A DNA stretch of 64,000 nt, from contig OZ024827.1 of the NCBI GenBank assembly GCA_964016985.1, forward strand, positions 23,019,275 to 23,083,274, given 5' to 3'. The number at the start of each line of letters is the position of its first letter. Positions within the stretch are counted from its first letter, which is position 1. Shown piece after piece: positions 30,313-42,359 of this stretch. This DNA comes from Anodontia alba (taxonomy: Eukaryota > Mollusca > Bivalvia > Lucinida > Lucinidae). Under the pieces are notes generated by a model. The model saw only the letters and a program-made list of their open reading frames with translations, ran no database searches and was not told the DNA's origin. Position numbers and translations under genes: made by a program.

Positions 30313-31068
30313 CTGTGTCATAAGAAAATGCGTCTATGGGGCATTGGCAGATCAGGTTGTACCTTCACTGTCAATTCATAGTTTTTAGCTTGTTTGTACA
30401 AAAAAGTACATGTAAAGCTATGCCAGTCACCACAACGGTGGCAGTTTTTGGTTAATTTTTTAAGCGGCTATATCTCCTGAATCTTGGATGGAAGTAGTTC
30501 ATACTAGCCCTGATGTTAGATATTGGCCTGAAGTTTTATGCTGTACCATACCGACCCACATGAGTGACCTTGAGATCAAGGTTACAGACTCAGAAAAAAA
30601 ATTTATTATGAAGTTTTTGGTTAAAGTGTTTAGAGTCCATGTGTCATTACCCAAACAAGCCTATACAAATATACTAAAATTTTACCACCCAAAACTGAAA
30701 ATTTTCAGATAAAAATTTGGATATTTTTCCCAACTGGGGACCACTTACAGAAACAATGGATACTGAAAAAATTATCAGTGGACAGAAAAGAGTTGGCTAG
30801 AATACAGGCTGTTTTGAGCATCTGCTAAATGTATATGACAAAGGATACCTTTTCTCAGAGACACAGCTTATTTAAATTCCCTTTGTTTTTACCCGTATGT
30901 AAATTATGAAAGCCCTGACCAGACTGTGTACTGATGCATGCAATCTGGTTAGGGTCTTCACTATTTGATGTTTAAATTCATTAATTTTGGTTTTGTAAAT
31001 ATTGTATAAAAAGGCTCCCTTATTATTTGCTTTTTAAAAATATTATTTGTTTGTTATTTACATTTCAT
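30313..31068. repeat. Dispersed repeat fragments
   Basis: 30390-30600 matches the repeat at 5728-5815 (TAGCTTGTTTGTACAAAAAAG, CACCACAACGGTGGCAG). 30650-30725 is half of a 3b element. The remainder is unassigned. Confidence 0.5.
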
Positions 31069-31213
31069 AGCTCCAGATAAGGCACCTTATTTGAGCTGAA
31101 AACTACTGACATTATTCTTATTTCTCCTTGAAAACATATTCTAATAAATACTCACGTCTTAATGGAAAAATAAGAAAAATATTTTGTGTATACCCCTCTT
31201 ATCTGGAGCTATG
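31069..31213. mobile_element. HP3 element with clear terminal inverted repeats
   Basis: Ends AGCTCCAGATAAGGCACC and CCCCTCTTATCTGGAGCT are inverted, giving the outer limits of the HP3 family; the central hairpin is mostly deleted. Confidence 0.7.
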
Positions 31214-31709
31214 GCATTTTTAGTTCCACAAGGTTGAAAATGCCGCGCATAAAAAAAAATGTTTGCTTTTTTTGGTAAGGTTTTGGAGACTGGGTGTAAA
31301 AATTACTTTCTGTGTGATTTTGCAAATTGTCACATTAACAAATATTGAATGTTGAATTTATGATTTGCTATTTCGGTTTGCTTTTTTTTAAAGCTTCGAT
31401 CAGTAAGGTTTTAAGCACTTATCATATGAAATTGATGTTACTTGGTTGTTAAGTTCTGTATGCTTTTGAATGTTGTGTGTGAAAATGACAATTTGCTGTT
31501 TCCTTTCTAAATTCATAATGCTTCAAGTCATTGAGGCATCTTGAGCCACTAGTCAGGGGACTGGATACACTTCGTAGTTTTCTGCCATTTTTTACTGGTG
31601 AGGAAACTTGTATGATTCCTGTTTGCTTTCTTTTACACAAATAACTGACTGGACATGACAATAACAGTGTTGACTGGGTTGTAAAACTCCAAATAAAATA
31701 CAAATGCAC

Positions 31710-33960
31710 TCCAAGTGCCTTCTGAAAAGATGTCTATTCTGAATATTCTGAAAGGAAAGAATATGCTCCCAGAAAGGAAACAGAAACAGTAAACTTCAAA
31801 TCAAAATTGCATAGCAAGTCTCTGCTGAAAAAGTCTATTCTGAAAAGGAATAATTTACTCCCAAGGTTAGAGCCCTTTTCAGAAAGGAGACAGAAACAAA
31901 CACACCAAATCAAAATCAAATGCACACCAAGTCTCAACTCAAAAGGGGGAAGAATTTACTCCCAAGATTAGAACCTTTTTCAAAGAGGAGTCAGAAACAA
32001 AACACTCAAAATCAAAATCAAATGCACACCAAGTCTCAACACAAAAGGGGGAAGAATTTACTCCTAAGGTTAGAACCTTTTTCAGAAAGGAGACAGAAAC
32101 AAAACACTCAAAATCAAAATCAAATGCACACCAAGTCTCTACTCAAAAGGTGGAAGAATTTACACCCAAGGTAAGAACATTCTTTTAAGAAAGGAGACAG
32201 AAACAAAACACTCCAAATCAAAACCAATGCACACCAAGTCTCTAGTCAAAAGGGGGAAGAATTTACTCCTAAGGTAAGAAATTTTTCAGAAGGGAGACAG
32301 AAACAAACACTCCAAATCAAACTCAAATGCACACTAAGTCTCTACTCAAAAGGGAGAAGAATTTACTCCCAATGTTTGAACCTTTTTCAGAAAGGAGGCA
32401 GAAACAAAACACTCCAAATCAAAATCAAATGCACATCAAGTCTCTGTTCAAAAGGGAGAAGAATTTACTCCCAAGGTTAGAACTTTTTTTAGAAAGGAGA
32501 CAGTAACAAAACACTCAAAAACATAATCAAATGCACACCAAGTCTCTACTCAAAAGGGAGAAGAATTTACTCCCAATGTTAGAACCTTTTTCAGAAAGGA
32601 GACAGAAACAAAACACTCCAAATCAAAATCAAATGCACACCAAGTCTCTACTCAAAAGGGAGAAGAATTTACTCCAAATGTTAGAACCTTTTTCAGATTT
32701 GAAACAGACATAAAACACTCCAAATCGAAATCAAATGCACATCAAGTCTCTGCTCAAAAGGGAGAATAATTTACTCCCAAGGTTAGAACCTCTTTCAGAT
32801 TTGAAACAGAAACAAAACATTCCAAATCAAAATCAAATGCACACCAGCTCTCAACTCAAATGGGGGAAGAATTTACTCCCAAGGTTAGAACCTTTTTCAG
32901 AAAGGAGACAGAAACAAAACACTCCAAATCAAAATCAAATGCACACCAAGTCTCTACTCAAAAGGGAGAAAAATTTACTCCCAATGTTAGAACCTTTTTC
33001 AGAAAGGAGACAGAAACAAAACACTCAAAATCAAAACCAAATGCACACCAAGTCTCAACTCAAAAGGGGGAAGTATTTACTCCAAAGGTTAGAACCTTTT
33101 TCAGAAAGGAAACAGAAACAAAACACTCAAAATCAAAATCAAATGCACACCAAGTCTCTACTCAAAAGGGGGAAGAATTTACTCTGAAGTTTAGAACCTT
33201 TTTCAGAAAAGAGACAGAAACAAATCACTCAAAAACATAATCAAATGCACACCAAGTCTCAACTCAAAGGGGGAAAGAATTTACTCCCAAGGTCAGAACC
33301 TTTTTCAGAAATGAGACAGAAACAAAACACTCCAAATCAAAATCAAATGCACACCAAATCTCTACTCAAAAGGGAGAAGAATTTACTCCCAATGTAACTT
33401 TTTTTCTCAGAAAGGAGACAGAAACAAAACACTCCAAATCAAAATCAAATGCACACCAGCTCTCAACTCAAAGGGGGAAAGAATTTATTCCCAGAGTTAG
33501 AACCTTTTACAGAAAGGAGACAGAAACAAAACACTCCAAGTCAAAATCAAAAGAAACGCCAAGTCTCTTCTGAAAAGGGGGAAGAATTTACTCCAAAGTT
33601 GAGAATCTTTTTCAGAAAGGAGACAGAAACAAAACACTAAAAATCATATTTAAAATGCACACCAAGTCTCAACTCAAAAGGGGGAAGAATTTACTCCAAA
33701 GGTTAGAACCTTTTTCAGAAAGGAGACAGAAACAAAACACTCAAAATTGAAATCAAATGCACACCAAGTCTCTTCTGAAAAAGGGGTGTATTCTGAAAAA
33801 AAAGAAAATGAATTTGCTCACAAGGTTAAAATCCTTTTCAGAAAGGAGAAAGGAACAGAAAACTTCAAATCAAAATCAAATGCACACCAAGTCTCTTCTG
33901 GACAGGGTTTCATTTTAAAAGGAAAGAATTGCTCCCAGGATTAGATTCCTTTTCAGCTTT
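31710..33960. repeat. ~102-bp satellite, about 21 units
   Basis: The unit contains CAAATGCACACCAAGTCTCT, ACTCAAAAGGGAGAAGAATT, TACTCCCAATGTTAGAACC, TTTTTCAGAAAGGAGACAG and AAACAAAACACTCCAAATC. Because 102 is divisible by 3, open frames of up to 150 codons run through it. It resembles the F9 dispersed repeat (GAATTTGCTCCC, CAGAAGGGAG). Confidence 0.92.
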
Positions 33961-34600
33961 CCAGAAGGGAGACAGAAACAATTTAACATAGCTGCTTCCA
34001 CTGAAAGTGTATCCATTCTTCTTGACCTTTTCAGCCTGGCAGACCAAAACATATACCTGTGCAACCAATGTAGATCCAGATGAGACAGCTCATAATGAGC
34101 CATCTCATCAGGATCTACCCTGTGTGTCATTCTGTTATTGTTTTTTGACTGAAACCCCTATTTGCAACAATGGATGTGACCAAATTTTGGAGATGAAAGA
34201 ATCCATTTTATAACTCAGGGGTGAAAGGGTTAAATGACAAATTAATTCTGTATTCTGTGTCTTTACAATTAAAGCAAGACTTTGAATATCAGCATGGCTC
34301 CAGATATGGCAATCATTAAGGTGAAAACCTAGGATTATGTCTGCTTTATTTCCACAAAACATGTCTGGTGGTATTCACTAGAATTTCTTCTGTGACATAA
34401 TTTAAGTGCGTACCCACATAATACATGATGGTGCAAAAATAACAAAATTAACGCATTTTAGTTTAGACATACCCAAAAGGGTAATGGCAAACAGTGCAGG
34501 CCCAGATCAGATGCAACAGAATGTGACATGATCTGGGTTTATACTGTTTGTATTAAAACAGGAATTGCTATAAAACATAGCAATAATAAAAACTAACTAG
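33961..34600. repeat. Hairpin modules and HP3 variant
   Basis: 34060-34135 is a module with inner stem GAGACAGCTCA / TGAGCCATCTC. 34290-34440 is a decayed HP3 relative. 34488-34551 is another module with an imperfect inner stem. Confidence 0.55.
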
Positions 34601-34603
34601 CAT

Positions 34604-34876
34604 AACGAAAACACGCCTATTTAAATACATAGAAAATTTCACCTCCAAAAAATTGAAAATATTCAGATAAAAAACTAATATTTTTCAAATTTCTGCTCAA
34701 AACATAGATTGTGGGTACTCGTTAGAACTGCCTCACTGAGGCGGTTCTAATGAGTACCCACAATCTATGTTTTTAAGCAGAAATAAGAAAAATAATGTAT
34801 ACCCCTGTAAACCCCAGTTTTACTATATAAAAGTGGGGTTTAAGGGGGTCAAAACTATATAGGTTTGTATTTGTGA
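34604..34876. mobile_element. 3b element carrying HP3-type hairpin
   Basis: CATAACGAAAACACGCCTAT at the left, ATAGGTTTGTATTTGTGATG at the right; centre GATTGTGGGTACTCGTTAG ... GAGTACCCACAATCTATG. Confidence 0.8.
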
Positions 34877-35411
34877 TGATACTCTGCAATTGGAAATAGA
34901 CTGGTCCAACGAGTTGTGGTAGAAAAGTCCCCTTGACATAAATGGGTGAAGATTTTGATTATTCCCTTTATCTGGAGCTATGTGTCAGTGATTGGCGTTT
35001 TTTCACTAAGTTTATCTTGTTTACAGTCAGTTTTGCTTATCATGTGAATTTCTCCATGTTATTAATAAGTGCCTAAAACCCAAATGATTTGTGCATTATA
35101 TTTTTCTATTAATCATCAAAACTAGAACAAAATCATTCAAATTCCTATTATGAAGATATAAATTGGTAGTTCTGATCTTCCAGAGAATAGTAGGTGTTAA
35201 TATGATTTTATATCCATAAAAAAGGCACCTATTATTTCTAGGGTTTTACTATATAAAGTATACGAAACTTTGGATATGCTTTACTTGGCAAAGTTCTTGT
35301 AACAGTACTAAATGGAAGAGTCCTACAGTAATACCATGCCATGCAGTGAACAATGTTTAATGTGCAGTGAATGTTGAATTCTAATGCAATGAATATTGAA
35401 TCTAAATCTCC
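34877..35411. other. No recognised element
   Basis: AT-rich, no supported exon or repeat; ends in a short TGCAGTGAATGTTGAATTC-like imperfect direct repeat. Confidence 0.4.
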
Positions 35412-35656
35412 AGGGCCCAGTTGTTCAAAGCTAACGATGTCGTTAGTTAACGATTCGTTAAAATTTACATCAAGCCATACGCAAATATGCTGAAATTTTT
35501 TGCTGAAAAAATGTGAGTAGCTTTTGCATTGCAAAAGCTACTCACATTTTTTCAGCAAAAAATATCAGAATATTGTGCATTGAATCCGCTAAAACAGTTA
35601 ACGAAATGGCCCTTAACGAGCTTGTTAAGCTAACGACGCTTTGAACAACTGGGCCC
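35412..35656. mobile_element. CTGG-family foldback element
   Basis: Well preserved: GGGCCCAGTTGTTCAAAGC ... GCTTTGAACAACTGGGCCC with AACGATGTCGTTAGTTAACG inside the left arm and the ATGTGAGTAGCTTTTGCA central palindrome. Confidence 0.88.
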
Positions 35657-35849
35657 AGTTAAGTATCTTAATGCTTGTATAGATAAAAGCTTTAAGTGAA
35701 GATTTAATTGCATCCGAAACAAGTTGTATTTTATTACCCAGTGATACGATTGTCGTGCCATTGTATTGGTATTGTGATATACCCCTAGTTGTATATATAT
35801 ATTTTAAAATATCATATTTACTCGAAATATTTGGATATCTCAACTCCAT

Positions 35850-36597
35850 TTATTGCATAAAAAGCAGTGCCGCACATTATTAACAGCTGTGCATTAATCG
35901 GCGAAAAGCCGTGTATTTACAAGGCAATTCACGCACTGTTAATGCACGGCTATGCAACTTTCAATATACTCGTACTGGGGCCTCAAAATTGCTGCCGTCA
36001 CGAGATGTGTACTGCCCGGCCCTAGAATGAGCATAGTCTGTGGAAATTTCATTCACAAGACATCAGTGAAAAGGCAAAACAAAATACAGTTGACTCTCGT
36101 TATCTCGACCTCACTTATCTCGAATACCCACTTATCTCGAAGTGAAAATCTGGTCCCTGCCTAAACATGAAAATCTAACAACAGGTAAAAAAAATATTGT
36201 GGAAAAGAGGAGAAATTGCTCCTAAGAGAAACACAGTGTGAATAGGCGTTGCCCAACTTGTATTATTTTGTAATATTTGTTAAATGTGGTTGTTCGAATT
36301 AATTTTGCCTCGAGTCTGCAAATCTGATATGTCGAGGTACGGATATCTCGAAGTATTTCATAGAGTCCCTTGGATTTTGAGATAACGAGAGTCAACTGTA
36401 GTGCAAGAAACAACATGAAATGTAGCAAATGTTTTCAGTTTTTATGCAATAATAGCGATCAAACATGTTTTTTCAATGCATTTACATTCGCTAGGTCTCT
36501 TGGGAGGTGTTGAAAACCGCGGCCTTCGGCCTTGGTTTTCAATACCTCCCACGAGACCCAGCGGATGTTAATGCATGAAAAACCATGTTTGATCCCT
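35850..36597. mobile_element. Element P interrupted by a pogo/Tigger-like MITE
   Basis: The same ends and long right-hand palindrome as 28554-28987. The sequence AACAAAATA is separated from GTGCAAGAAACAAC by the MITE at 36087-36398. Confidence 0.85.
36087..36398. mobile_element. Pogo/Tigger-like MITE with TA duplication
   Basis: Inverted ends CAGTTGACTCTCGTTATCTC and GAGATAACGAGAGTCAACTG, with TA on both sides (36085-36086, 36399-36400). The empty site with a single TA is at the corresponding place in element P at 28.8 kb. Confidence 0.9.
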
Positions 36598-36762
36598 ATA
36601 ATCAAACATCCGTAAATTTGTGCAAGTATATTTTACTCGCTATTGATATGTCTAAAATTTGATAGATCAGTGGCAAACAATGCAGACACAGATCCGATGC
36701 CAGTCTGTGGCATCTGATCTATGTCTGCATTTTTTTTTCAGGTTCTGTCTGTCTAAATACCC

Positions 36763-36980
36763 CACAACCTCCTTATAACACTATTGTTGGGGTCCATAGC
36801 ATAAACCGTGCAAGTTAAACAACCGTGTTATATCCAAACAAAACTGTTTAGATGATATTGAAAAATGACCATTTATGGTCATCTTTCAATATCATCTATA
36901 CATTTTTGGGATCCATCTTTGAACCGTGTTATATTCAAAGTCGTGTTATAACAAACTGTGTTATAAACAAGTTGTAGTGT
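36763..36980. mobile_element. MITE with TATAACAC-type ends
   Basis: Left ACAACCTCCTTATAACAC and right GTGTTATAAACAAGTTGT are inverted; the centre has a hairpin (GATGATATTGAAAAATGACC / GGTCATCTTTCAATATCATC). Confidence 0.7.
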
Positions 36981-37187
36981 ACTTAATAAGTAGGATAAAT
37001 AGTTGAATCACTTGTTAGGCTACTCACCTGTTACATTCTTAGTAAATATTTAAGACAGTCATTGTTTTTTTTTTCAGTAATAATACTTAGGATAAATAGT
37101 TGTATCATTTGATAGGCTAATCACTTGTTACTTTCTAAGTAAATATTTTTAAGACAGTCATTGTTTTTTCAGTAATGTATTTGGTTT
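36970..37187. repeat. ~117-bp tandem duplication
   Basis: Two direct copies of TAGGATAAATAGTTG ... TAAGACAGTCATTGTTTTTT with modest divergence. Confidence 0.75.
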
Positions 37188-37370
37188 CTTATCAGTATAC
37201 TTAGTTGCCATACCATCTAGGTCAGTACTTTAGGGATAAAAGAATGCTATTTTATTTACTTGGTGTGCTATTCCTGGTACTGATTACATGTACTTATACT
37301 ATCTAGCCAATTCATAGGACTTGTTAAGAAAGAATGTTTGATGACAACTCAATGATAATTATACTCCCCC

Positions 37371-37440
37371 CCCCCCCCCTACAGACTCTGTGTGTGTGTG
37401 GTGGTGGTGGGTGGGGGTGTGGTGGGCGGGGTGCAGGAGT
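37371..37440. repeat. C-run and GTG-rich simple repeat
   Basis: Poly-C (37367-37379) followed by GTGTGTGG / GGTGGTGGG low complexity. Confidence 0.85.
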
Positions 37441-37494
37441 GGGGTGATATACTATACTGGATCTACTGGTTATCTAATAAGCACTGCTTATTGG

Positions 37495-37620
37495 CAATTT
37501 CTTGTTTTCCTTATTTTTTTTATGAAATATGTTGTGGTTACTCATTAGAAGTGCCTCAGTGAGTCTATACCCACAACATATGTTTTTATATAGAAATAAG
37601 AAAAAATATTCCAGAATTAT
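37495..37620. mobile_element. HP3 element, partly deleted
   Basis: AATATGTTGTGGTTACTCAT ... CTATACCCACAACATATG hairpin with the shortened loop CCTCAGTGAG. Confidence 0.65.
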
Positions 37621-38077
37621 CATTGAATACTCCTGCTTAACAAGTCCTCTGTTGTATATATTATTTTTCCATTTTGTTTAGTGTTATTGGTATTATATGT
37701 AATTTTTAATATGGTAAATGTACTAAAATTTCGTGCACCAAAGTGTTTGACAAAATGGCATGTGCAAACAGTGCAGACCCAGGGTCAGCCCTGTTTACTA
37801 TTCCACAAAGTATTTTCAGAAACAACTGCATTAAAAGCAAAATTTAGTCCAAAAAAAAGTATGGAATAAAATGTTGGAAATTTTAGGACATTTACCGTAA
37901 TCAATTCCAGTCATCATTTCACTTGCTACAGGCTGATGGGACCAAGCTCAAATCACACATAGCCTGATAGAGAGAAACCCACCATTTGTTTTTTTGCTTG
38001 AGAACAACAAAAGGGTCGGACCATCCATGCATTCTGATCTTTGTTAACTCTTTGCATGCTCTAGGTGAATTTAAACA

Positions 38078-39868
38078 AGAGGCCCACGGGCAGCGGTTCG
38101 CTCACCTGAGTGACATAGCCACTGCAGACATGCAGATGTTATGCAACATTTTTCCAATCCTGTCATCGCAACTAATGAAATAGCGTTTGAGCAGTTCTTA
38201 GTTTTGAAGAAGAATATATGGGCCTCAGAGTCAATGGAGCATGATCATTTGAATAAACTATCAATCACATTTCAACAGAAGGATCAATGTAAAATTTGGT
38301 GGAAATTGGCTAAGTGGTTTCTGAAGAATAATGATTTTATACATGTAAACAGCACAGTGGCAGGGAAATATAATAAATATAAACCAGATGATGGCCATCT
38401 TAGATTTCCAATCAGAACAATTTTAACTACTGTTGATCTACAAGTCACTTCGATACTTTCAATATAAATATATGGCCCATACAAATGGGGAAGCAAATTT
38501 GACCTTGGCGGTAAAAGGTCAAATGTCAACATAGAACCGTCATTTTAGCAATTTTGGTAGGTCTCCTGTCCCCTATAGTTTGTGCAAAGATTAGGGCCCA
38601 GGGATTATTTGGTTATGGAGAAGAAGATTTTTAAAGGTTTTTACCATATATGGACATGGCAGCCATTTGATCAATGGACCATGCCCATTTTAGCAATCCT
38701 TCATTCTCCTGCCGAAGGAGGCTCTGCATGAAATTTGAGCAACACTGGCCCGGAGGCTTCAGAGGAAAAGCCATTTGAAATTATCAATATTTTTTTCATA
38801 CAAATGTATGGGGCCCATACAAATGCATACAGAAGCAAACTTGACCTCACTGTAAAAAGGTTAAATGTCAATGTATGACAATTACTTTCACAAATTTGGT
38901 AGACCGCCCATTCCAGATGATATATGCAAAGATTCAGCCACAAGCCATCCTCGGTTTTAGAGAATAAGATTTTTAAATGTTTTTTCCCATACAAATGCAT
39001 AGAAAAGCAAACTTGACCTTGCCGTAAAAAGGTCAAATGTCAATATACGACCTTTATTTCAGCAACTCTGGTAGACCGTCTGTCCTCGATGATTTATGCA
39101 AAGATTCAGCCCCAAAGCATCCTCGGTTCTAGAGAAGAAGATTTTTAAAGGTTTTTACCATGTATGGGCATGGCGGCCATCTTGGTCAACGAACCGTGAC
39201 CATTTTAGCAATCTTTCGTTCCCCCTACCTAAGGAGGCTCCATATGAAATTTGAGCAAAATTGGCCCAGAGGCTCCAGAGGAGAAGTTGTTTGAAATTCT
39301 AAACATGTTTCCCATACAAATGCATAAGGAAGCAAAATTGACCGTAAAAAAGGTCAAATGTCAATGTACGACCATTATTTTAGCAATTTTGGTAGCCCTT
39401 CCATTCCCGATGATATATGCAAAGATTCAGCCATAAGTCACGCTTGGTTTTGGAGAAGAAGATTTTTTAAAGGTTTTTCCCATACAAATGCATAGGGAAG
39501 CAAACTTGACCTTGCGATAAAAAGGTCAAACGTCAACGTACGACAATTCTTTTAGCAATTTTGGTAGACCTCCCATCCCCAATGATTTTCGCAAAGGTTC
39601 AGCCCCAAGGCATTCTGGAGAAGAAGATTTTTAAAGGTTTTTACCATATATGAGCATGGCGGTCATCTTGGTCAACGGACCGCAACCATTTTAGCAATTT
39701 TTCGTTCCCCCACCCTAAGGAGGCTCCATATGAAATTTGAGCAAAATTGGCTCAGCGGCTTCAGAGGAGAAGTCGTTTGAAAATGTTAACGGATGAACGC
39801 ACGGACAAACGGACAATGGACGAAAAGTGATCAAAATAGCTCATCCTGAGCAAAGCTCAGGTGAGCTA
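38078..39868 (+). mobile_element. Long dispersed element E with ~490-bp internal repeats
   Basis: Begins AAGAGGCCCACGGGCAGCGG and ends GAGCAAAGCTCAGGTGAGCT, where CTCATCCTGAGC/GCTCAGGTGAG can pair. Internally CCTAAGGAGGCTCCATATGA-type blocks recur near 38700, 39230 and 39718, with TTGACCTTG..GTAAAAAGGTCA segments between. Similar elements are, as far as I know, common in bivalve genomes; class undetermined. Confidence 0.75.
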
Positions 39869-39959
39869 AAAATGGGTGACATTTTTTTCCAGAAAATAGG
39901 TCTCAACATTTCATGCAAATGGTTTATAATAGAGATAATTTGCATAAAATGGCAAACTA

Positions 39960-40560
39960 CTTTAAAGGAGTAGCATGTCTGCATGCAGATCAAGGGGTCA
40001 CAAGTTAAGATCCTAGCTCGGCCACATAACTTTCATTGATGGTCCCAGCTCGGCCACATAACTTTCACTGATGATCCCAGCTCGGCCACATAACTTTCAT
40101 TGATGATCCCAGCTCGGCCACATAACTTTTATTGAGATTGATCATGAAATCATTTCTATGGTCATTCTCCCCCTTCCACTGATTCACACAAGTACTGGAC
40201 CCAGCTGTTCAAAGCTAACGACATTGTTAGTTAACGATTCGTTAAAATTTCCATCGTGTGATATGCAAATATGCTGAAATTTTTTTGCTGAAAAAATGTG
40301 AGTAGCTTTTGCAGTGCAAAAGCTACTCACGTTTTTTCAGCAAAAAATATCAGAATATTGTACATTGAATCCACTAAAACAGTTAACGAAATGACCCTTA
40401 ACGAGCTTGTTAAGCTAACGACGCTTTGAACAATTGGGCCCTGGTTAACTGCTCAGAGGCCAAACTAAGGCTGCTGAGGAACAATGCGAGTAGGTTAACT
40501 GACGGCACTCAGCACGACCCTAATTGGCTGACTGGGACATAAAACCTTGGCTCAAACAAA
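39960..40560 (+). mobile_element. SINE-1 variant with 4x 35-bp repeat and CTGG insertion
   Basis: A tRNA-like but degraded head (AGTAGCATGTCTGCATGC) is followed by four copies of AGCTCGGCCACATAACTTTC, then the SINE-1 body. The body is split after AGTACTGG by the CTGG element at 40199-40440 and resumes at CTGGTTAACTGCTCAGAGG. Confidence 0.75.
40199..40440. mobile_element. CTGG-family element inside SINE-1 with CTGG duplication
   Basis: CTGG at 40195-40198 and 40441-40444. Intact SINE-1 copies read ACTGGTTAACC once at this point (for example near 51825), which fixes the target duplication at 4 bp. Confidence 0.92.
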
Positions 40561-40850
40561 CTAAAACTTTCTAGGAACAGTGTGCAAAATATTACAAATT
40601 GTCATCTGCTAAAAAAATCTGGTGCCAACTTTTTCTAAAATTCTGTGGACTTACATGTATTTTTAGGTATGAAAAAAAAAAGCTAATTGCATTTTACCTG
40701 GCTGAAGAAATACAGCTGTCAACAAATATTTATTGTAATACATATAGTTTACTGAGTAACATTAGAATAGCAGCATTGAGAGGAAGTGATATAGATCTGG
40801 ATAAATCAACTCTCAACTAATCCAGCCTTTTGGATCATATTATAAGAAAC

Positions 40851-41071
40851 TTAACCCTTAAAGTGCTAAGCAAATTTCTAGCAGGCAGCATTCTAAAACT
40901 GATTTTGTTATTTTTAAGTGCAAATGACCAGTCATTTCATTTGAATTGTCTGTTATGCAGACAATTCAAATGAAATGACTAGTCTTATTTTCTGCTATGC
41001 AGACATTTCACATGAAATATAAGCCTTATTATAGCAGACAATTCACATGAAATGTTTTATTTTCTCTGAAA

Positions 41072-41142
<71 letters not shown>

Positions 41143-41199
41143 TGGTATAATTTTCTAAGTGTCATCTGTTGTAGTTGTGATTTGTACTTTAAGGGTTAA
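40851..41199. mobile_element. TT-D piggyBac-like MITE with (AT)n expansion
   Basis: TTAACCCTTAAAGTGCTAAG at the left and TACTTTAAGGGTTAA at the right; palindromes AATGAAATGACTAGT / ATTTCATTTGAATTGTC in several copies. A poly-A then (AT)n run occupies 41070-41141. Confidence 0.85.
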
Positions 41200-41333
41200 C
41201 TGTTCAAAAGTAGTAGTAATGGTATGTATATAAAAACTTCTTGTAGCTTCCAAGTACTTCTGTCTTTGTACGTCACTGTACTGTCTTCATGTGTATGATC
41301 CAAAATGTTTTCAAAAGTATAATATACTGACCC

Positions 41334-41560
41334 AAAAAAGAAATGTCATCTTGAAATTCAGATCGTAAACATGTAAAAAGTATGATTTGTATGGACACTT
41401 GTTTACCATCATGTATGCAAGTATAAAGAGTTTGTTTGCAGATAATATTAAAGTAGAAAGCTAAAAAAATATTTCAAACATATTTCAATTTACTAAAAAT
41501 GCAAATTTTTGAGACATTTATGATTGTTACAAGAAGAGGTTTCTTTTTTTGGGTCAGTAC
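41334..41560. mobile_element. MITE with TACTGACCC ends
   Basis: TACTGACCCAAAAAAGAAAT and TTTCTTTTTTTGGGTCAGTA are inverted repeats about 225 bp apart. No second copy was seen. Confidence 0.75.
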
Positions 41561-41910
41561 AGTACAGACAATTTTTACTGATGTTTTCCCATATTCTTGA
41601 TTTTCGAATTCAAGTATTTTGCACTAAACATTATCTCCGATTGAAGAGGTCCGCATGAATTACCCAGAGAAAACATAGTCACTTCTCTGTATAGCCTTTG
41701 TATTGTTAAATTTTAATATCTTGCAAACTAGTGACAAGTAGTATTTTGCTGAAGGAGTTTCAGCATGGGTTTAATTTCCTTTTGATAAATGAAGATTTAG
41801 TATAAAAACTCTTCAATTTGACCAAGTTAATGCAAATTTATCTATTTCGATTTTCCATGCTTTTTGATAAGGATCATGGTTTTCTCCTAGTTCATAATGA
41901 GCACCGATGA

Positions 41911-42180
41911 CCCATCACGAAAACATATCTATATAATTTCGACCCCCTTAAACCCCACTTTTATATAGTAAAACTGAGGTTTACAGGGGTATACATTATT
42001 TTTCTTATTTCTGCTCAAAACATAGATTGTGGGTACTCATTAGAACCGCCTCAGCGAGGCGGTTCTAACAAGTACCCACAATCTATGTTTTGAGCAGAAA
42101 TATGAAAAATATCAAAAATTATCATTTTTTGGTGGTCAAATTTTCAATATATTTGAATAGGCGTGTTTTCGTAATGCAAG
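41911..42180. mobile_element. 3b element
   Basis: CATCACGAAAACATATCTAT and AATAGGCGTGTTTTCGTAATG ends; hairpin GGGTACTCATTAGAACCGCC / GGCGGTTCTAACAAGTACCC. Confidence 0.82.
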
Positions 42181-42359
42181 AAGTGGTTGTAATGTAGGAT
42201 GGAAATCCAGAATGCAGTGTGTAAACAGCATTGTCTAACAAGCTTTATGATACCAACAAAACAGCAGTTTATTTATCAAAAGTGTGTTACATTATGACCT
42301 TGTTTAGAACATTCCAGTGGAAATATAAAATGCTGCATCATATCATTTCATCTGGGCCG

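Noticed and set aside
31920..33640. Long open frames (84-150 codons) in the 102-bp array
   Set aside because: They follow from a repeat length divisible by three; units carry frameshifts and no start or splice context is conserved.
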